Shown here piece by piece: positions 1 through 11,826 of a stretch of 64,000 nt of DNA (positions are counted from its first letter, which is position 1; each line of letters begins with the position of its first letter). A model generated the notes under the pieces. The model did no database searches. It was not told the DNA's origin and saw nothing but the letters and a program-made list of their open reading frames with translations. The stretch comes from Pseudofabraea citricarpa (Eukaryota > Ascomycota > Leotiomycetes > Helotiales > Dermateaceae): NCBI GenBank assembly GCA_029641185.1, contig JAPWGK010000021.1, positions 558,001 through 622,000 on the forward strand, in the 5' to 3' direction. The position numbers and the translations under genes were made by a program.

Positions 1-403
1 ACAAGGAAAACAGATAAAACAGTTTTCGGGTTATTACCTGGTTTCATTCCTCTTTATTCCAGATTTTAGTCTTCGTCTAAAACCCGAGGGGATCTGGTAA
101 ACTTGAATCAGGTGATATGATAACCCAGATTTTCTTAGGGGCCGGGGCAACAATTAATCCGATTTCCTGTTCCTCAGCCTCAGCCTCTATCTGTCTCTTT
201 TGGGGGCGAAAACGAAAACGATGACTGCTTCAACAGTGCTGACCACTAGTAGACCCAAGAAATCTAGCCCTCTGTGGTTGCCTAGCGGAATGTGGTCAAA
301 AAAACACCATGCACAAAACAGCACCATCTCAACTGTCGACGCGTGCCCCCATCTCAACCAACCTTAAGAAGGATCATACGTTGCAAGAGCATATTCACAA
401 ATA
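1..403. other. Intergenic, 5' edge
   Basis: No coding region is supported here. It is presumably the promoter and 5' leader of the plus-strand gene that starts at 404, and a purine/pyrimidine-mixed stretch runs up to the ATG. Confidence 0.4.
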
Positions 404-1881
404 ATGCCTCCGAAGGGAAAAGCAGTTGCGGCCGGAGAGCCAAAGAACACCCCGAAAAATAAGGATAGCAAAAAAAGAGTGGAAGCCGGAGCCACAGATT
501 CATTTGAGCAGTCTGAGGAGAGCAAGGCTGCGATCGAGAAGCATGAACCCCAAAAAGAACTCGGCCCAGGAGATACTCCCCCTTTCAAAGGCTCCTCCAA
601 TGAACTTATTATAACAAGTGTCCCGATCGGCCAAAACCCGCGTCAGTACTATCTTAACAACCCCGAAACTGTCGGCCCTCCGTCTATTGCGAGCAGTCTT
701 TTCGTGCCCGCATCGCTCAGAGACCATCTGATGCGCAATAAGAAGGACTCTGCTCTTGGTGTTAAGTTTGAGCGTAGAAGCTGGCCGCCGGACCAAATCA
801 CGAACATGGAAGGCGCTATACATACCTATGTGACACCAATTGTTCTTGCGAATATGCATGGCGATTACATCTTCCGTCCAGGTTCAGGGCACGGGATGGT
901 CAAGTTCGACGGAGTGAATGGCTTTCAAGCAGCGCGTCAAGTCATCATCTCAGCAGCTATCCAACCGGATTTCGAAAACAAACTTGTGATGTTGGCTGTT
1001 TGTGCTCTAGGTGACGACGAAGTCCTCGGACAACCACTGCCAGAGGATTGGCAGGTCTTGGATGTAGCGGCAAAGCAGGACAACAAGCTTCGCAACAATT
1101 ATGATGCTGACTTGCGGAGTCTCATGATAGCTTTCCTGCTGGAGAGGACGAGCCGGTTACCTGCTTTGGACGAACTTGAAGCCACAGACATTATATCTTC
1201 TACTCAGGCTATAAAGTTACTCGAGGATCACATCAAGTCAAATTCTGCCAGCTTTGAACCTATGTATGATATCTACGCTAGACTCCCCAACAAAGCAGTT
1301 ATCTCAATTGAGCTGCTACTCAATAGCGCTAAGCACCAGCTTCGGAATGAACTCTGGAATCTATGCTCTTTAGCACCTCAAGGCTTTGTGTACACTTCGG
1401 ACCCAGCCGTCATCTTCGCCCAACAAATCGATGCTACATTGCTTAATCGCATTCAGTTCGCAGCGCTCAAGAATCTCGCCACCACAAGTCGTCTCGAGAA
1501 CATGAAGGTCTTCGCATTCAACGACTTTGCAGATCCTAATGCGGTAGAATTGCTGAGTTACGCTTTGGCAGAAAAGGATCATATCCAGGTCGTAGCCAAA
1601 TCAGCGTTGTTCAAGGGCCCCCGAAATACGTACAAGGCTTTGAAGGGTTCTGAAGATGCGCTTCTTGTGATTCACAACAATAGCGGTAAGATTTATCCGT
1701 GATTCAATCAAAAATAATGAGGTGTGCTGATCAATGATATGCAGATGCTTTTGGGCAGAATATAGAAAGTGAAGGAGCAGTTGGCAGTCTGGATGGGGCA
1801 ATAGGGAACTACTCCAGCGCTGCGGCTTCTCTTCTCCGCCACCGTTCCGACCTTTTAGATAGCACAAACAGATATCTTTGA
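404..1881 (+). CDS. Hypothetical protein, two exons, 472 aa
   Basis: Unrecognised protein. Exon 1 is 404..1685. A GTAAGA donor at 1686 and a TGCAG acceptor ending at 1744 (with a CTGATC branch-like site) remove an early stop. Exon 2 is 1745..1881 and adds about 45 residues (DAFGQNIESEGAV..., ending STNRYL), and the frame closes exactly. The N-terminal 60 residues are Lys/Glu/Pro-rich and look disordered. Residues from about 110 onward look like a compact alpha/beta to alpha-helical domain, with a HGDYIFRPGSGHGMVKF segment and many Leu/Ala helices. There is no signal peptide, membrane segment or catalytic motif that I can name. The presence of an intron and a long well-formed ORF argue that it is a real gene. 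It sits tail-to-tail with the Sec14-like gene. Confidence 0.75.
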
Positions 1882-2354
1882 TAATAAACTGGCTGCCCAC
1901 TTCCTTTGCAAGTTTAGTATTTAGTTGCGAAGCTCCCCCGTTATTACTAAATTCCAGATGTTCGCATAAGTTCCATACGAGGCTGAATAAGCCCGTGACC
2001 ACTCGCGTGGATTAAGTGAGTATGTTAAGTGAGTGTGTATATTACTTCTTTCTTTAACTTGCGTTCTGTTTCCGATTTTCTTTCTTCCCTTTCGAGCAAC
2101 CATTCAACACCTTACATTCAGCTTCTTCTGTTTTCAGAATCATACAATTCCCCGAAGCCGAATTTCTATCGCGGTGAAAATGACCTGGGTAATTTTTAGG
2201 CTTTAACCAATGAGAAATTGTTCGCACCTGTAATACAATCATAAGATCCTTCTGCATGCTTTATATATGATTGGAGAATCGTTCTTCAAACTTACAGTTA
2301 AATCCCAAAGACAGAAGAGCATCTGAGCAATAAGATCTATTACTCCCTGGAGAT
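1882..2354. other. Convergent 3' intergenic region
   Basis: Short region between two convergent genes. I see no coding potential beyond short overlapping frames; it probably carries both 3' UTRs. Confidence 0.4.
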
Positions 2355-3697
2355 CTAAAATACTCCAGTGCTTATGTTGACTTCAGTGAGCGAAAGTCTT
2401 TGCTTCTCCTCAACCTCTGGAGTCTTTGATAACGTATCAGTCCTACCCATTACTGTCCGTCTTTCTTTGCCGTTCTCTTTCCCGACTGCCATGATAGTAT
2501 CGTTAAACCATCGTATCGGGCCCACAAATCCGTGCTCCTCTATCCCTGGCACAAGCTTCCTGACCTCGTCATCCACCAGCGGCTGCATGCCAAAATCCCA
2601 TTCGTGCTTACCACCATATCGCTTTGGGATATTCTCTATCGCAATGAATTTGGACAATGATGATGTAACTTCTGCTTTCGACAGAACAGATATCTTGTTC
2701 ACCGTGGCTGGATCAAACCACTGCGTAACGTAGCTCCATATTGTAGAAAAGAAAAACGGCGCCCCAACAACCTGTTTACATGAGTCTCAGATACATAGCA
2801 CGGCTTTGGAACTACAGAGATGAAAGTGGTAAAGGATACTTACGAAAATCTTCTCGACTGTCTCAGGGTAATCTAGAAGCAGGCATTAGATAGGTACATT
2901 GGTTAGATGAGGATGTAAAGAAGACGAATATCTCATTTTAGAATCACCTCAAGCATGACTTACGTGCAATGCCTATCTCACTCGATTTCTTCAACTGGGC
3001 ATGCAGATTCCAAAATTGCCTGATCCCTATTCCCGACAGATCAGCAATACAGATCGAGGAGCTAACGACGCGATCCTGGCGCAGCTTCCCGCACAGCGGC
3101 AGCAGGAACTGGGTAGTGTATTCATTAGGCAGGAACACGGTGCGAAACTCTGGGTCGGCTGCTTTCATGGCCGAGATGTCATCAGGCTTGACTTCGGCGA
3201 CAACGTAGACGGAAAGCGGGCTCCCGTTCAGATCACGGCGGCCCGTCCATTGCGGGAACTGCAACGGAATCAGCTGCGAGACTCGGAAAAACCAAAACAA
3301 AATCATAGAGGAGCAGACTTACCACGCGCCTCATCGTCTCAAAGCTGTCGATTTCCGTGTTGTCGTATTCATCTACAAGCCCCGTCTCCTTCCTCCACAG
3401 CGTCGAGGCCGAGTACTGCTTGAGTGCAGCTTGCGGATCATATCCGCGAGCTCGAAGGTATTGTCTTGTCTCATCATTAATTCCTCTCTTTGATTTTGAC
3501 AAGTGTGCTCTAACTCACAATAATATAAGATCGTCGTTTCTCTGGCAAGACCCTTTGCCTTCCGCCTTACTCACAGACCAAACCTGGCCATTCTTCTCAC
3601 ACAGATCGCGAAATTCTTCGAACGCTTTCTGCTGCACCTCTGTGAGAGTTTTGGGTGTTGCTGGAGGATTGGCTTCTTCTGGGGCTGGGGAAGACAT
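2355..3697 (-). CDS. Sec14-like CRAL-TRIO lipid-transfer protein, 353 aa
   Basis: Five exons on the minus strand, 3697..3519, 3464..3323, 3258..2964, 2872..2844 and 2771..2355, give 353 codons plus stop with all phases closing. The N-terminal CRAL-TRIO-N part contains DDLILLQYLRARGYD, matching the Sec14 family pattern of DD.LLRFLRAR.FD. The lipid-binding lobe includes the GRRDLNGSPLSVY strand, the ICIADLSGIGIRQFW core, the HYPETVEKIFVVGAPFFFSTIW gate region and a FIAIENIPKRYGG motif, all hallmarks of phosphatidylinositol/phosphatidylcholine transfer proteins. Sec14 proteins are cytosolic or Golgi-peripheral and link lipid composition to vesicle traffic. The 29-base fourth exon is unusually small but is needed for HYPETVEKIF. 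At least five Sec14-type paralogues are usual in fungi, so I do not assign a specific symbol. Confidence 0.9.
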
Positions 3698-5812
3698 TGA
3701 AAACGACTCAATCAGAGATACCAGGCGGTAAAATTATATAGTTAGATATAATCGTTCAAATGACGGCAAAGAAGTTCCAGAGTAATATGGTATATATATA
3801 AAAATAACCTTGAGCGTATTTGCTCTTCTGCTGCTAATCTTATTCTTATTGGTGGGCCTGATTAGGACTGCGCCAAGCCAAATATGAAAGGCTAATAAAA
3901 GGAACGTCGATGCGGCGGCCCCCTCGGATGTGTTCGTACTCGTCTAAGTTGAGGCTCTCCAAAGTATCAATTTCTCTGCTATAGACTTCTAAGGTAGTCT
4001 TTACACAGCTTACCAACGAAATGCAATCTCAATCTCAAGCGTCATAGATTTCCAGTTGGCCTGCTTCAAGGAGTACCTTAGCCATGATCTATCTCATGGT
4101 AGATATCCATGATATCGCCCCGTTTTGCAGGGCCAGGCTCAAGCTTGCGTTTTGACTTCGGCTCGTACAGTGGATCCACTTCATTTTACTTGGCATTGGA
4201 TTCGTGGTTTGACCCCGGCTTTGACTTCGCATTCGACTTCAGCTGAACTCTGCGATGATTGGGATTATGCTTGCATCTTGAATAGGGGCTACTAAGAAAG
4301 AAAGAACAACTTGAACTTGATCCAGCTATCTTGCTTAAACATAGCGTATCGGCTGCCGAATAACACTGACTATAAATATTTCCAGATAAAGTAGCTGTTG
4401 TGATATCTAGGGCTGCCTTCTATGGGTTGTAACAAACTCTAACGGTGTGACGGCTACGATTTTTTCGTAGTTCAATTGGAGCAGAGACCTGGCTTATCGC
4501 AAGTACTCAACCAGTTGCTTGTAAAGCATTGCTAACATTCTTGAAATATGCTAGGGCTATCAAATTTCTGGTGAAACCTTGTGTAATGGCCTTCTCGATA
4601 GTTGAACAGAAAAACATAGTTTGATGTATAGAGCCCCCCCCCCCGAGCCCCCTAAAAAAAGGCGGAACCAATAGATAATATGGCTATCAGAAACCTAAAA
4701 TGTCTATTCCCCGAACCCATTTACATAAGCTTTTAAAAGTTATATCGCAGATCAGTCTCCTAGAAAGTTCTTTGCCGCTTCTTGTCAAGGGGCGTGTTAG
4801 GCAATGGTTTCGAGCAACCTTGTCGGAACAGGAAATAGAAAAATTCATTGATAAGAAGCAAAGGCCCTTATTCTGAGATGCATATTCCTCGTATAAATGA
4901 CTCTTCAGAGCAAGAAAACAATCTGGTCTGCGTAATAAAAGTAAAGTTCAAGAAGAGTTAATAAATCAAGCTGCTATGCCCGAGAGGATGTTCAGCATTT
5001 AAATATCCTCAGCCACGGTCCAGTTGTGTAAAGTACCTAGCATGTTTGTCACGCAAACCTGTACCATAACATGAAGTCTTTTAGAACGAACCTTATTTAT
5101 TAGGTTAGATTTGATTTCACTACAACCCAGTTTTGTCAGCGCGGGTCTACCTATTATCTCGCTTAAGCAGTCACAAAATCTAAGTATTAATATGACTATT
5201 AAATACTTTATCAGAAGGAAGGATAGCTTAAGGCTAGCTAGTTATTTCTGTTGTCACGCACTAGGTACCCAGATACCTAAATTTGTTATATGCAGTAGTA
5301 GCATGAGACTTTTCGCGTTTTCATTTCGTACGAGTTACTTAGCATCGCTCTCCTGCTTTGGTGTCATTAGCACTCGGCTCGCCTTGCAACTTAAGGCGCT
5401 CGGTCGTGTTCCTGGTCTCCTTGAAAATACAAATAACTTCTTTATTATCGTCTGGTACTTCGTGACATTTTTTGTTGGAAATATCCTGCTAGCATAGGCA
5501 CCCTAAGAGAAGAAGACAGGAGTTCAGGATAAATAGAAGCTGAATTGTAAATTGAATCTAATGAGTGTGACTCAACTAAGTACAAATCCTATATGACAAT
5601 CGCCGCATCAAAATATAGGTACAGTCCCTAGCCCCAAATTGAGATAATGGATATCTTTGCTGCTGTCGTATTTATTTTCCGAAATCTCCCCACTAAAGCA
5701 TCGTGTCAGCCTAGAAACATATATTTCTTACTTAAAGTCTTACTCCTGTGGTCGAGGCTACCAGTCTCCCCTATTTTTCTCTGCAACAAGGGGGGCCGTC
5801 TTAAGTGCGCCG
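3698..5812. other. AT-rich gene-poor region, possibly decayed repeat
   Basis: About 2.1 kb without a supportable gene. From about 4300 onward it is rich in TA dinucleotides and short stop-laden frames. It contains a poly-C run at about 4629-4643 and a loosely repeated TTGACTTCGGC-like phrase at about 4140-4250. A 128-codon frame at 5111-5497 has no recognisable family and a biased composition, and I do not call it a gene. The look is that of an old mutated repeat, but I cannot identify an element family. Confidence 0.3.
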
Positions 5813-6043
5813 TTACTTTGAATTCTCACGGGCACGCACGCAATCCACAAGCGTAGTGAGGCAGGTTCCAAAATCAGCACCTGGGGCGGCGAAGCATACA
5901 TTTTCCTGTTCCTCGCACGAAAGCTGCCTTGCGGCTAGAGCAGAAGTTTCCGCGGGGCTGTCGGTGAGGTCTTTTTGGCGAAGAGCAGGACCAGCTGTAG
6001 CGAGGGTTGCTAGATAAGCGACGAGAAGGACGTGGTACTGCAT
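5813..6043 (-). CDS. Small secreted four-cysteine protein, 76 aa
   Basis: Single-exon 76-residue protein. Residues 1-17 form a convincing signal peptide (MQYHVLLVAYLATLATA). A short acidic spacer ending in LAARQ follows, resembling a pro-segment, then a mature part with cysteines at 43, 50, 61 and 68, a symmetrical C-x6-C-x10-C-x6-C spacing that could make two disulphides. Such proteins are typical candidate effectors or cell-surface proteins of fungi. I do not recognise the family. It is isolated at the edge of an AT-rich gene-poor block, which is common for effector-like genes. No intron is needed, and the start is fixed by the signal peptide. Confidence 0.65.
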   Translation of the reverse strand: MQYHVLLVAYLATLATAGPALRQKDLTDSPAETSALAARQLSCEEQENVCFAAPGADFGTCLTTLVDCVRARENSK

Positions 6044-6911
6044 GTTGAGTGGTTTTGGTTTTTATTGAGGGTGAAATTTACTGAAAATTCTGCGAATGGC
6101 TTCTACGTAAGTGAAAGAGAGATGAAATAAAGAGTCGATGAGTTGATGAACTTCGATTTTCAGGCCTCGAGTGTCAGCTTTATATGTAAAGGTGGATTTG
6201 ATATAGATTATTGGCATTGTGATATATTCGGTATAACATCTTCTATCGTATCCCGTACGGGTAAAATAATGTCTCCGCAACCTCTGTCGTATTCCGTATA
6301 CTCCAAAGAATGTCTCCGGGGCATATCAAAAATGATCGGAAGCGAGAAAGTCTTGCAAAGCTTATCTCGTCGCAGCGTTTCAAAATAACTTCAGATCCGA
6401 CCTTATATCTTGATTTATATTTCCTATTGCTAATTAGCTTCCTTGTGAAATCTGTATGAATATACTCTGTCTGTATAACGCGAGGAAGAATAGATTGATT
6501 ATTTGAAGGGATTCAATAGAGTTAGATACAGAAGCGTAAGTTTCTGATGGGTTCAAGGAGGTGGCTATGTCGAGGCGGATAACCAAGTGTGCTGGAATTG
6601 CATGCTCTTCTCAACTCAGGGTCATGTTTGGGACTCAGAGCTAATAACTTTAGCCTAAAGATAGAAATTGTTTACGATGATTTCTATGTGAGACTGTTTG
6701 AGTAGAATAGTATGACCTTCAACGCTTGATGCCTTGTATATAGGTAAAAGAGGGATGGTTAGTCGGTAGTAAGTTCCATAAGCTACCCATTGCACGATGA
6801 CCGGCTTGATGCTTTCATATGTATATACTTAATAGATATTGATAGTAAATCTAAAGAAACGTCCTATTATTAACAACCCGTATGAATAGCCCACGACTTC
6901 CGATGTCCCAA
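6044..6911. other. Intergenic region
   Basis: No coding region recognised. It includes the promoter of the small secreted protein gene (minus strand, start 6043) and the 3' side of the ABC transporter gene. Confidence 0.35.
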
Positions 6912-9900
6912 TTATTTATTTCTGTTGTACCTCCATCTCCATTCCGCTTTCGCAGCGACCAGAAGTAAGAAGCTGACTACGCGATATACCACCGCACATA
7001 TGCCAAGTGCTATGATGTACTTCTTGGGATCTTTATCCAGGTTATATAACCTCAGCGCCTCTTCGCCAGTAGTAATCGGACACCGGCCACTCGGATCCTG
7101 CTGATCTTCGGAGCAACCAAACTCCAGGTCTTGCATACTGTATGAGGCAAGATTTCCTACAGCCCACTTCACGGGACTCAGATTGTTGAATGCTTGTAAG
7201 AATGTTGGAACATTCAGACTGAATACACCAGCCATAAGCACAGCGATGGAGATAATTGCGCTTGCGATGTTGATAGCGAAGCCTGAGTGGTCAAAAAGTG
7301 TGTTGAACATGATACCGAGGGACTCTCCACATGAGACAATACAGAATGCGTTGAAAGCGACAATAAAGTAAAGTGAGGCAGTGCGCTGTAACCCCACGGC
7401 AAGGCAGCATAGTAAGGACAACAGCAGAGAAGTTATGATCTCTAGCGGGACTTCGAGAATCGTGTAGGTTACGAAAAATGCTGGTAATGAGTAGGCACGG
7501 TCTGCGTACTCATAGTAAAAGATCTAGAGAGTTTAGTAATATATTTTTCAGTTTCAGTGATCTTTAAAGTCAGAATACCTTTTTCTCTGATGGGTATACA
7601 GCCACATTTTGAAGCATACCAACGAAGTAGATCGCTATGGAAACGTTAACAAACATTGACATACAAATAATAAAGTGCAAATTTACCAACGAATTCTTGA
7701 ATGAATCCAAAACGTGATTGTATGCCTTCGTAGTTTGACTTCAGAGGTGCAAAAAACAACGTGATCATGACCGCATATCCCAATACCTGAGAAATACGTG
7801 CTGTTGTTGCAGTATCATCACGGCGGAAGTTGATCAGGCTGCGTTTGATAAGGATAGGAACGGCGACTCTGAACGGCGTCATCGTATGTTTGTGGCTTCC
7901 AAGTTCTGCTGGAGTGGATATCTGGGAATCTACTGGCGTTGGTGACTCTCCCATTGCTTCTCTTTGTCGCCATTCGTTCACTATGACCTGGACTTTTTTT
8001 CTGCTAGAAGCTTCCAGATCACTTCGCTGCAGATTAACAGTAATAAGATCTAGTGCAAAGTCTGTTGGATTAATATTTGTCGGGCACTCAAACCCAAGCG
8101 ACGAGAGGTAAGGTAGCATTTCACGCCCTTTTCCAGAGAAAACAGGTGAACCGCCACAAGCGAGTAAAAGAATGGTATCAAATGTTTTAAATAGGTTAGA
8201 TCCCGGTTGGTGAACCGTAAAAACAATAGTCCTCCCCTCTTTGGCTAACCCCGAAAGAACTTCGATGATTGATGTTGCGGTAAAAGAATCTAAACCGGAA
8301 GTTGGCTCGTCAAGGAGTAAAATCTGAGGATCTGTCAAAATCTGTATAGCAATTGTTACTCTTCGCTTTTCTCCTCCGCTAATCCCTTTCCTCAAGTCAT
8401 GACCGACAATATTGTCGGCACAATGTTTGAGACCCATTTTAAGTAGCACGGATTCTGCACGTTGTATTTTATCCTTTGAGGACATCCAAGAGGGAAGTCG
8501 TAAGCAGGCAGCGAAGTGAAGAGTCTCTCGAACAGTTAGAGTTGGAAGTAGAGCATCGTCGTCTTGGCATACATATGAGGTGACGGATCGTATAACATCT
8601 CTGGAGGGAATTGCACCATTATATAACATCCTGCCTTGAGAATAGTAGGCTGTTCCAGCATAGCTTTGCAGACGGTCGGATATTAGATTTAGTAAAGTTG
8701 TCTTACCGCTACCTGAAGGACCCAAAATTACGTTCAGCATACCGGGCTGAAACTTGGTTGTGATAGGGTCCAGAATAGACTTCCTTATCTTTGTAGTTCC
8801 AAATTTGATACGTCTAGAGACCTCGAGACTGCATTTATCAAGTGTGATCTCGAGTGGGAGAACTGTGTCAAGAGACTTGACCATGGCTTCTTCTCTGATG
8901 TCCGGGATTTCAGCCGGAGGTTTGAGAACTTTTCCCATTTCAATCTCCACTTTTTTATGTCCAAGTATTAATGCAGCACCAGCATAGAATACTAGGATAA
9001 AAGAGACTAGAATCACAATGGGTCGCCACACCCAGTTGCGGGGAAATCCAAGCGAGTTCATGATAAAAATGCCTGTGTAGGCCATGCATTCTTGGTTGGA
9101 AGTGCCACCTGGAAACGGACAATCATACAGCTGACCTGCTGGATCCGTGGTATGACTCACAAATTCGTTTGCACAAAGTGCTCCGTTGGCATACCATACG
9201 TAAGAGACATACTAAGACCATTGTCAGACGTTTCCTCGGAAATACCAAATTATCTTTCAACTTACTTTTAGCCAACGAACGTAAACAGGAATTTGATTTG
9301 ATTGCACAAAGAATCCACCTGTGTGGAAAAATCAATGAGAAGTCATGCATCGTACTGTTGGATAGAAAACATACTGCAGAGCGTCTGAATTGTGAACGAT
9401 AGATTTGCGATCATGGATGCACCGGCAAAGTTTCTTGAAACAGAAACACAGAGCATAGCAAGTGTCACAGCAAGGTAATGGCTGAGGAGTATTAACAAGA
9501 AAAAGGTAAAGAACTGGCTTGCATCATGGCGAAAGCCACTCATGAAGTAGAAGACCAGAGAGAATATCAAAGGAACCGGAATATCCTCGACTAACAATCG
9601 TGCTAGTCTTCGACTCAGTAAAAAGGAGGCTGCTCCAACAACGCCTTCAACATGCTCTCGATCGAATATAGGAATCTCAAGAGTTAGCCGGTATATTTCG
9701 AAAATCATAATAAGGAACCCTTGCTGAGCGGCGGCTGTGTAAAGAGCACCAATACGACTCCGTATACCAGTGAGACTTCCATCGAGGTTCAAGAATACCC
9801 AACCAGTGATAATTCCCAGTAGTAAAGCCTCAGAAAAGCTTCCAGTTATTCCCATGGGATCCCGCCATGCTGTCTTCAATGTCCTTGCGGTCTGTACTCG

Positions 9901-11046
9901 AAGTTGCCGATTGAAAGACGCGCGAAGAAATATTGGTGGATGACGATTAGTCACCATAGTCGAACTACTCTTTTCGTTTTCATGAATCTGGGAGGAGTTT
10001 TTCCACGCTTCTTTCAACTTCTCCACTCGTATTCGAGATGCATTTTCAAGGTCCTTGGAACGGCTATCAAGGGCTGCGAGATCAATAATGTGTTCTGCTG
10101 GATTCACAAAGGCTGGCAGTGGATAACCAAGTCTCTCAAAGAATGGAATACAGCTTTCTCTTGAGCCCGAATAAAGTGGACAGCCTTCCGCAAGAAGCAA
10201 AATATTATCGAACAATGACCAAATCTCGGATCTTGGCTGATGAATAGTGACTATAATCGTGCGTCCCTTTTCCGCCAGTTGTTTCAGGGTATTGATAAGC
10301 TGAAGAGCACTGGCAGCATCCAGGCCGGTTGTAACTTCATCGAGGAACAGAACACTTGGGTTGGCCAGAAGTTGCACAGCCAAACTCGTCCGCCGCTTCT
10401 CGCCGCCAGAGCAACCTTTATGCGAGTGGTTTCCAATCCGCGTATCTGCACATTCCTTGAGGCCAAGCTCTAAAAGAACCTCTTCGACGATCGCTCTCCG
10501 TTCATCGTCGGAGACGGGTGGTGGTAATCGCAACTGAGCCGAGTATTGCAAAGTCTCCCGGACAGTCAATGTAGGGAGTAAGATATCTTGCTGAAGCACG
10601 TATGCACTCCGTATACTGGAGAGTTGCGGGTCGCCGTTGTAGAGCACAGTGCCATTTGTTTCAAGACCTTTGCCGGTTAATCTGCCCGACAAGCAGTCCA
10701 GCAAGCTTGTCTTCCCACTCCCACTTCCTCCAATGAGAGCAGTTAAGCTACCGCAACTTAACTTTGCACTCACTCCGTGTATAATTGGCTTTGGTGGAGG
10801 CGGCGGGAGATTGCTTGCTGGTTTTGTGAATGGAGTTCTGAATCTTACAGCGCTACTTGGCTTTGTGCGAAGGTTGATTGTGATATTATCGACGGAGATG
10901 TCGACGGGGGCGACGGCGCGTAAAGACAACTCTGGCGGGGAGAATGCGTTGTGAACTCTCGGCGAGGAATTCGTGCTGACTGTACACGGTGCTACTGAGC
11001 GAGCTTCTAAGTCCACATCTATGTCGCTGGGAGGTATTTGGGACAT
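6912..11046 (-). CDS. Full-length ABCG transporter (NBD-TMD-NBD-TMD), 1305 aa
   Basis: Five minus-strand exons, 11046..9375, 9318..9266, 9211..7687, 7634..7579 and 7523..6912, close in phase to 1305 residues. NBD1 has Walker A GGSGSGKTSLLD, signature CSGGEKRR and Walker B VLFLDEVTTGLD. NBD2 has GPSGSGKTTLLN, ISGGEKRR and ILLLDEPTSGLD. Each NBD is followed by an ABC2-type membrane domain with the family turn GFFVQSNQIPVYVRWLKYVSY or GMLQNVAVYPSEKK. Both Walker A lysines are present, unlike PDR-type pumps, whose first site is degenerate. The order and size match the fungal YOL075C-like full-size ABCG group. It probably moves lipids or hydrophobic metabolites across a membrane using ATP. It is divergently transcribed from the hemerythrin-like gene and sits at the edge of the P450 block, so export of that pathway's product is a reasonable inference. 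Confidence 0.92.
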
Positions 11047-11826
11047 GGCTGTAGGAGACCAAACTTCTGGCAGACATCACTTGGTCATATGTTCCAGGAA
11101 TGTCGGACACTTATGTGTGTGTACGGTCGTGCGGTTTCAGCCAATCTCTGTCTGTGGGTGTACATGTTAATTTCACGGGATGGAAGGCATCCGAAGAAGG
11201 CACAGCGCAAGAATACTGCCTGTCAAAAGTCCCTTCTTCGGTCTGTGATACCTTAGCGGCGACCATGGCGGTGAGAATGTCTTAGTGCTGGTTCATTTGC
11301 AGAGATTACGGGGAATTTACAGTCGTTCCCCCAACGTTCTTGCTTGCGGTAAAATACGCCTAGTCATAAGTTCGGTCGGAGTCATGGCGAAATGTCAACA
11401 AATAAGCTGCCTACGATAGGCTCAATAACGCAGCTCGGTGGCCCAATACAAGGCCAGTGCTCGCTAAATGGACTTCCTTGCTGGTGGCTGACGAGAATAA
11501 TCAGGGGACGGCTCGGTCGCTTATTGTTGCACCAGATTGAGCCACTGGGATGCATACTGCTACTGCACGTCTGACCTAGAACGCATCTTCTGCACCCTCC
11601 CCAGGTCCATGCATCAAGATATCAGATTTACGTTACAAAGCGATATCTCGGTGACTTTGCAGAAGTGAGCTGAACATAACCTGGGATGAGTGTCAATTAC
11701 CCACTCGGTCGTCGATGTCTATCTGACTAGGTATTTTTCGTCTCCTTGGAAATACCCACACTCCAGCTACCATTTTCTTTTCCAAAAGTTCCAATAGTCA
11801 TACCCCCCGGTTGATTTCCTGCCGCC
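11047..11826. promoter_or_regulatory. Divergent promoter, ABC transporter / hemerythrin-like
   Basis: A 780-base region between two divergently transcribed genes. It carries three copies of TCGGTCG on the plus strand at 11372-11378, 11513-11519 and 11705-11711. The same element, or its TCGGACG variant, recurs in other intergenic regions of the block. The role as a transcription-factor site is inferred; the copies are seen directly. Confidence 0.45.

Noticed and set aside
5111..5497. 128-codon plus-strand frame
   Set aside because: It has a biased Ser/Leu/Ile composition, lies in TA-rich DNA, and shows no motif, signal peptide or introns. I treat it as chance.
6912..11046. Two separate half-size ABCG genes
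   Set aside because: Splicing at 9374-9319 and 9265-9212 joins the halves in frame through conserved membrane-loop sequence, giving the usual size of a full-length transporter.
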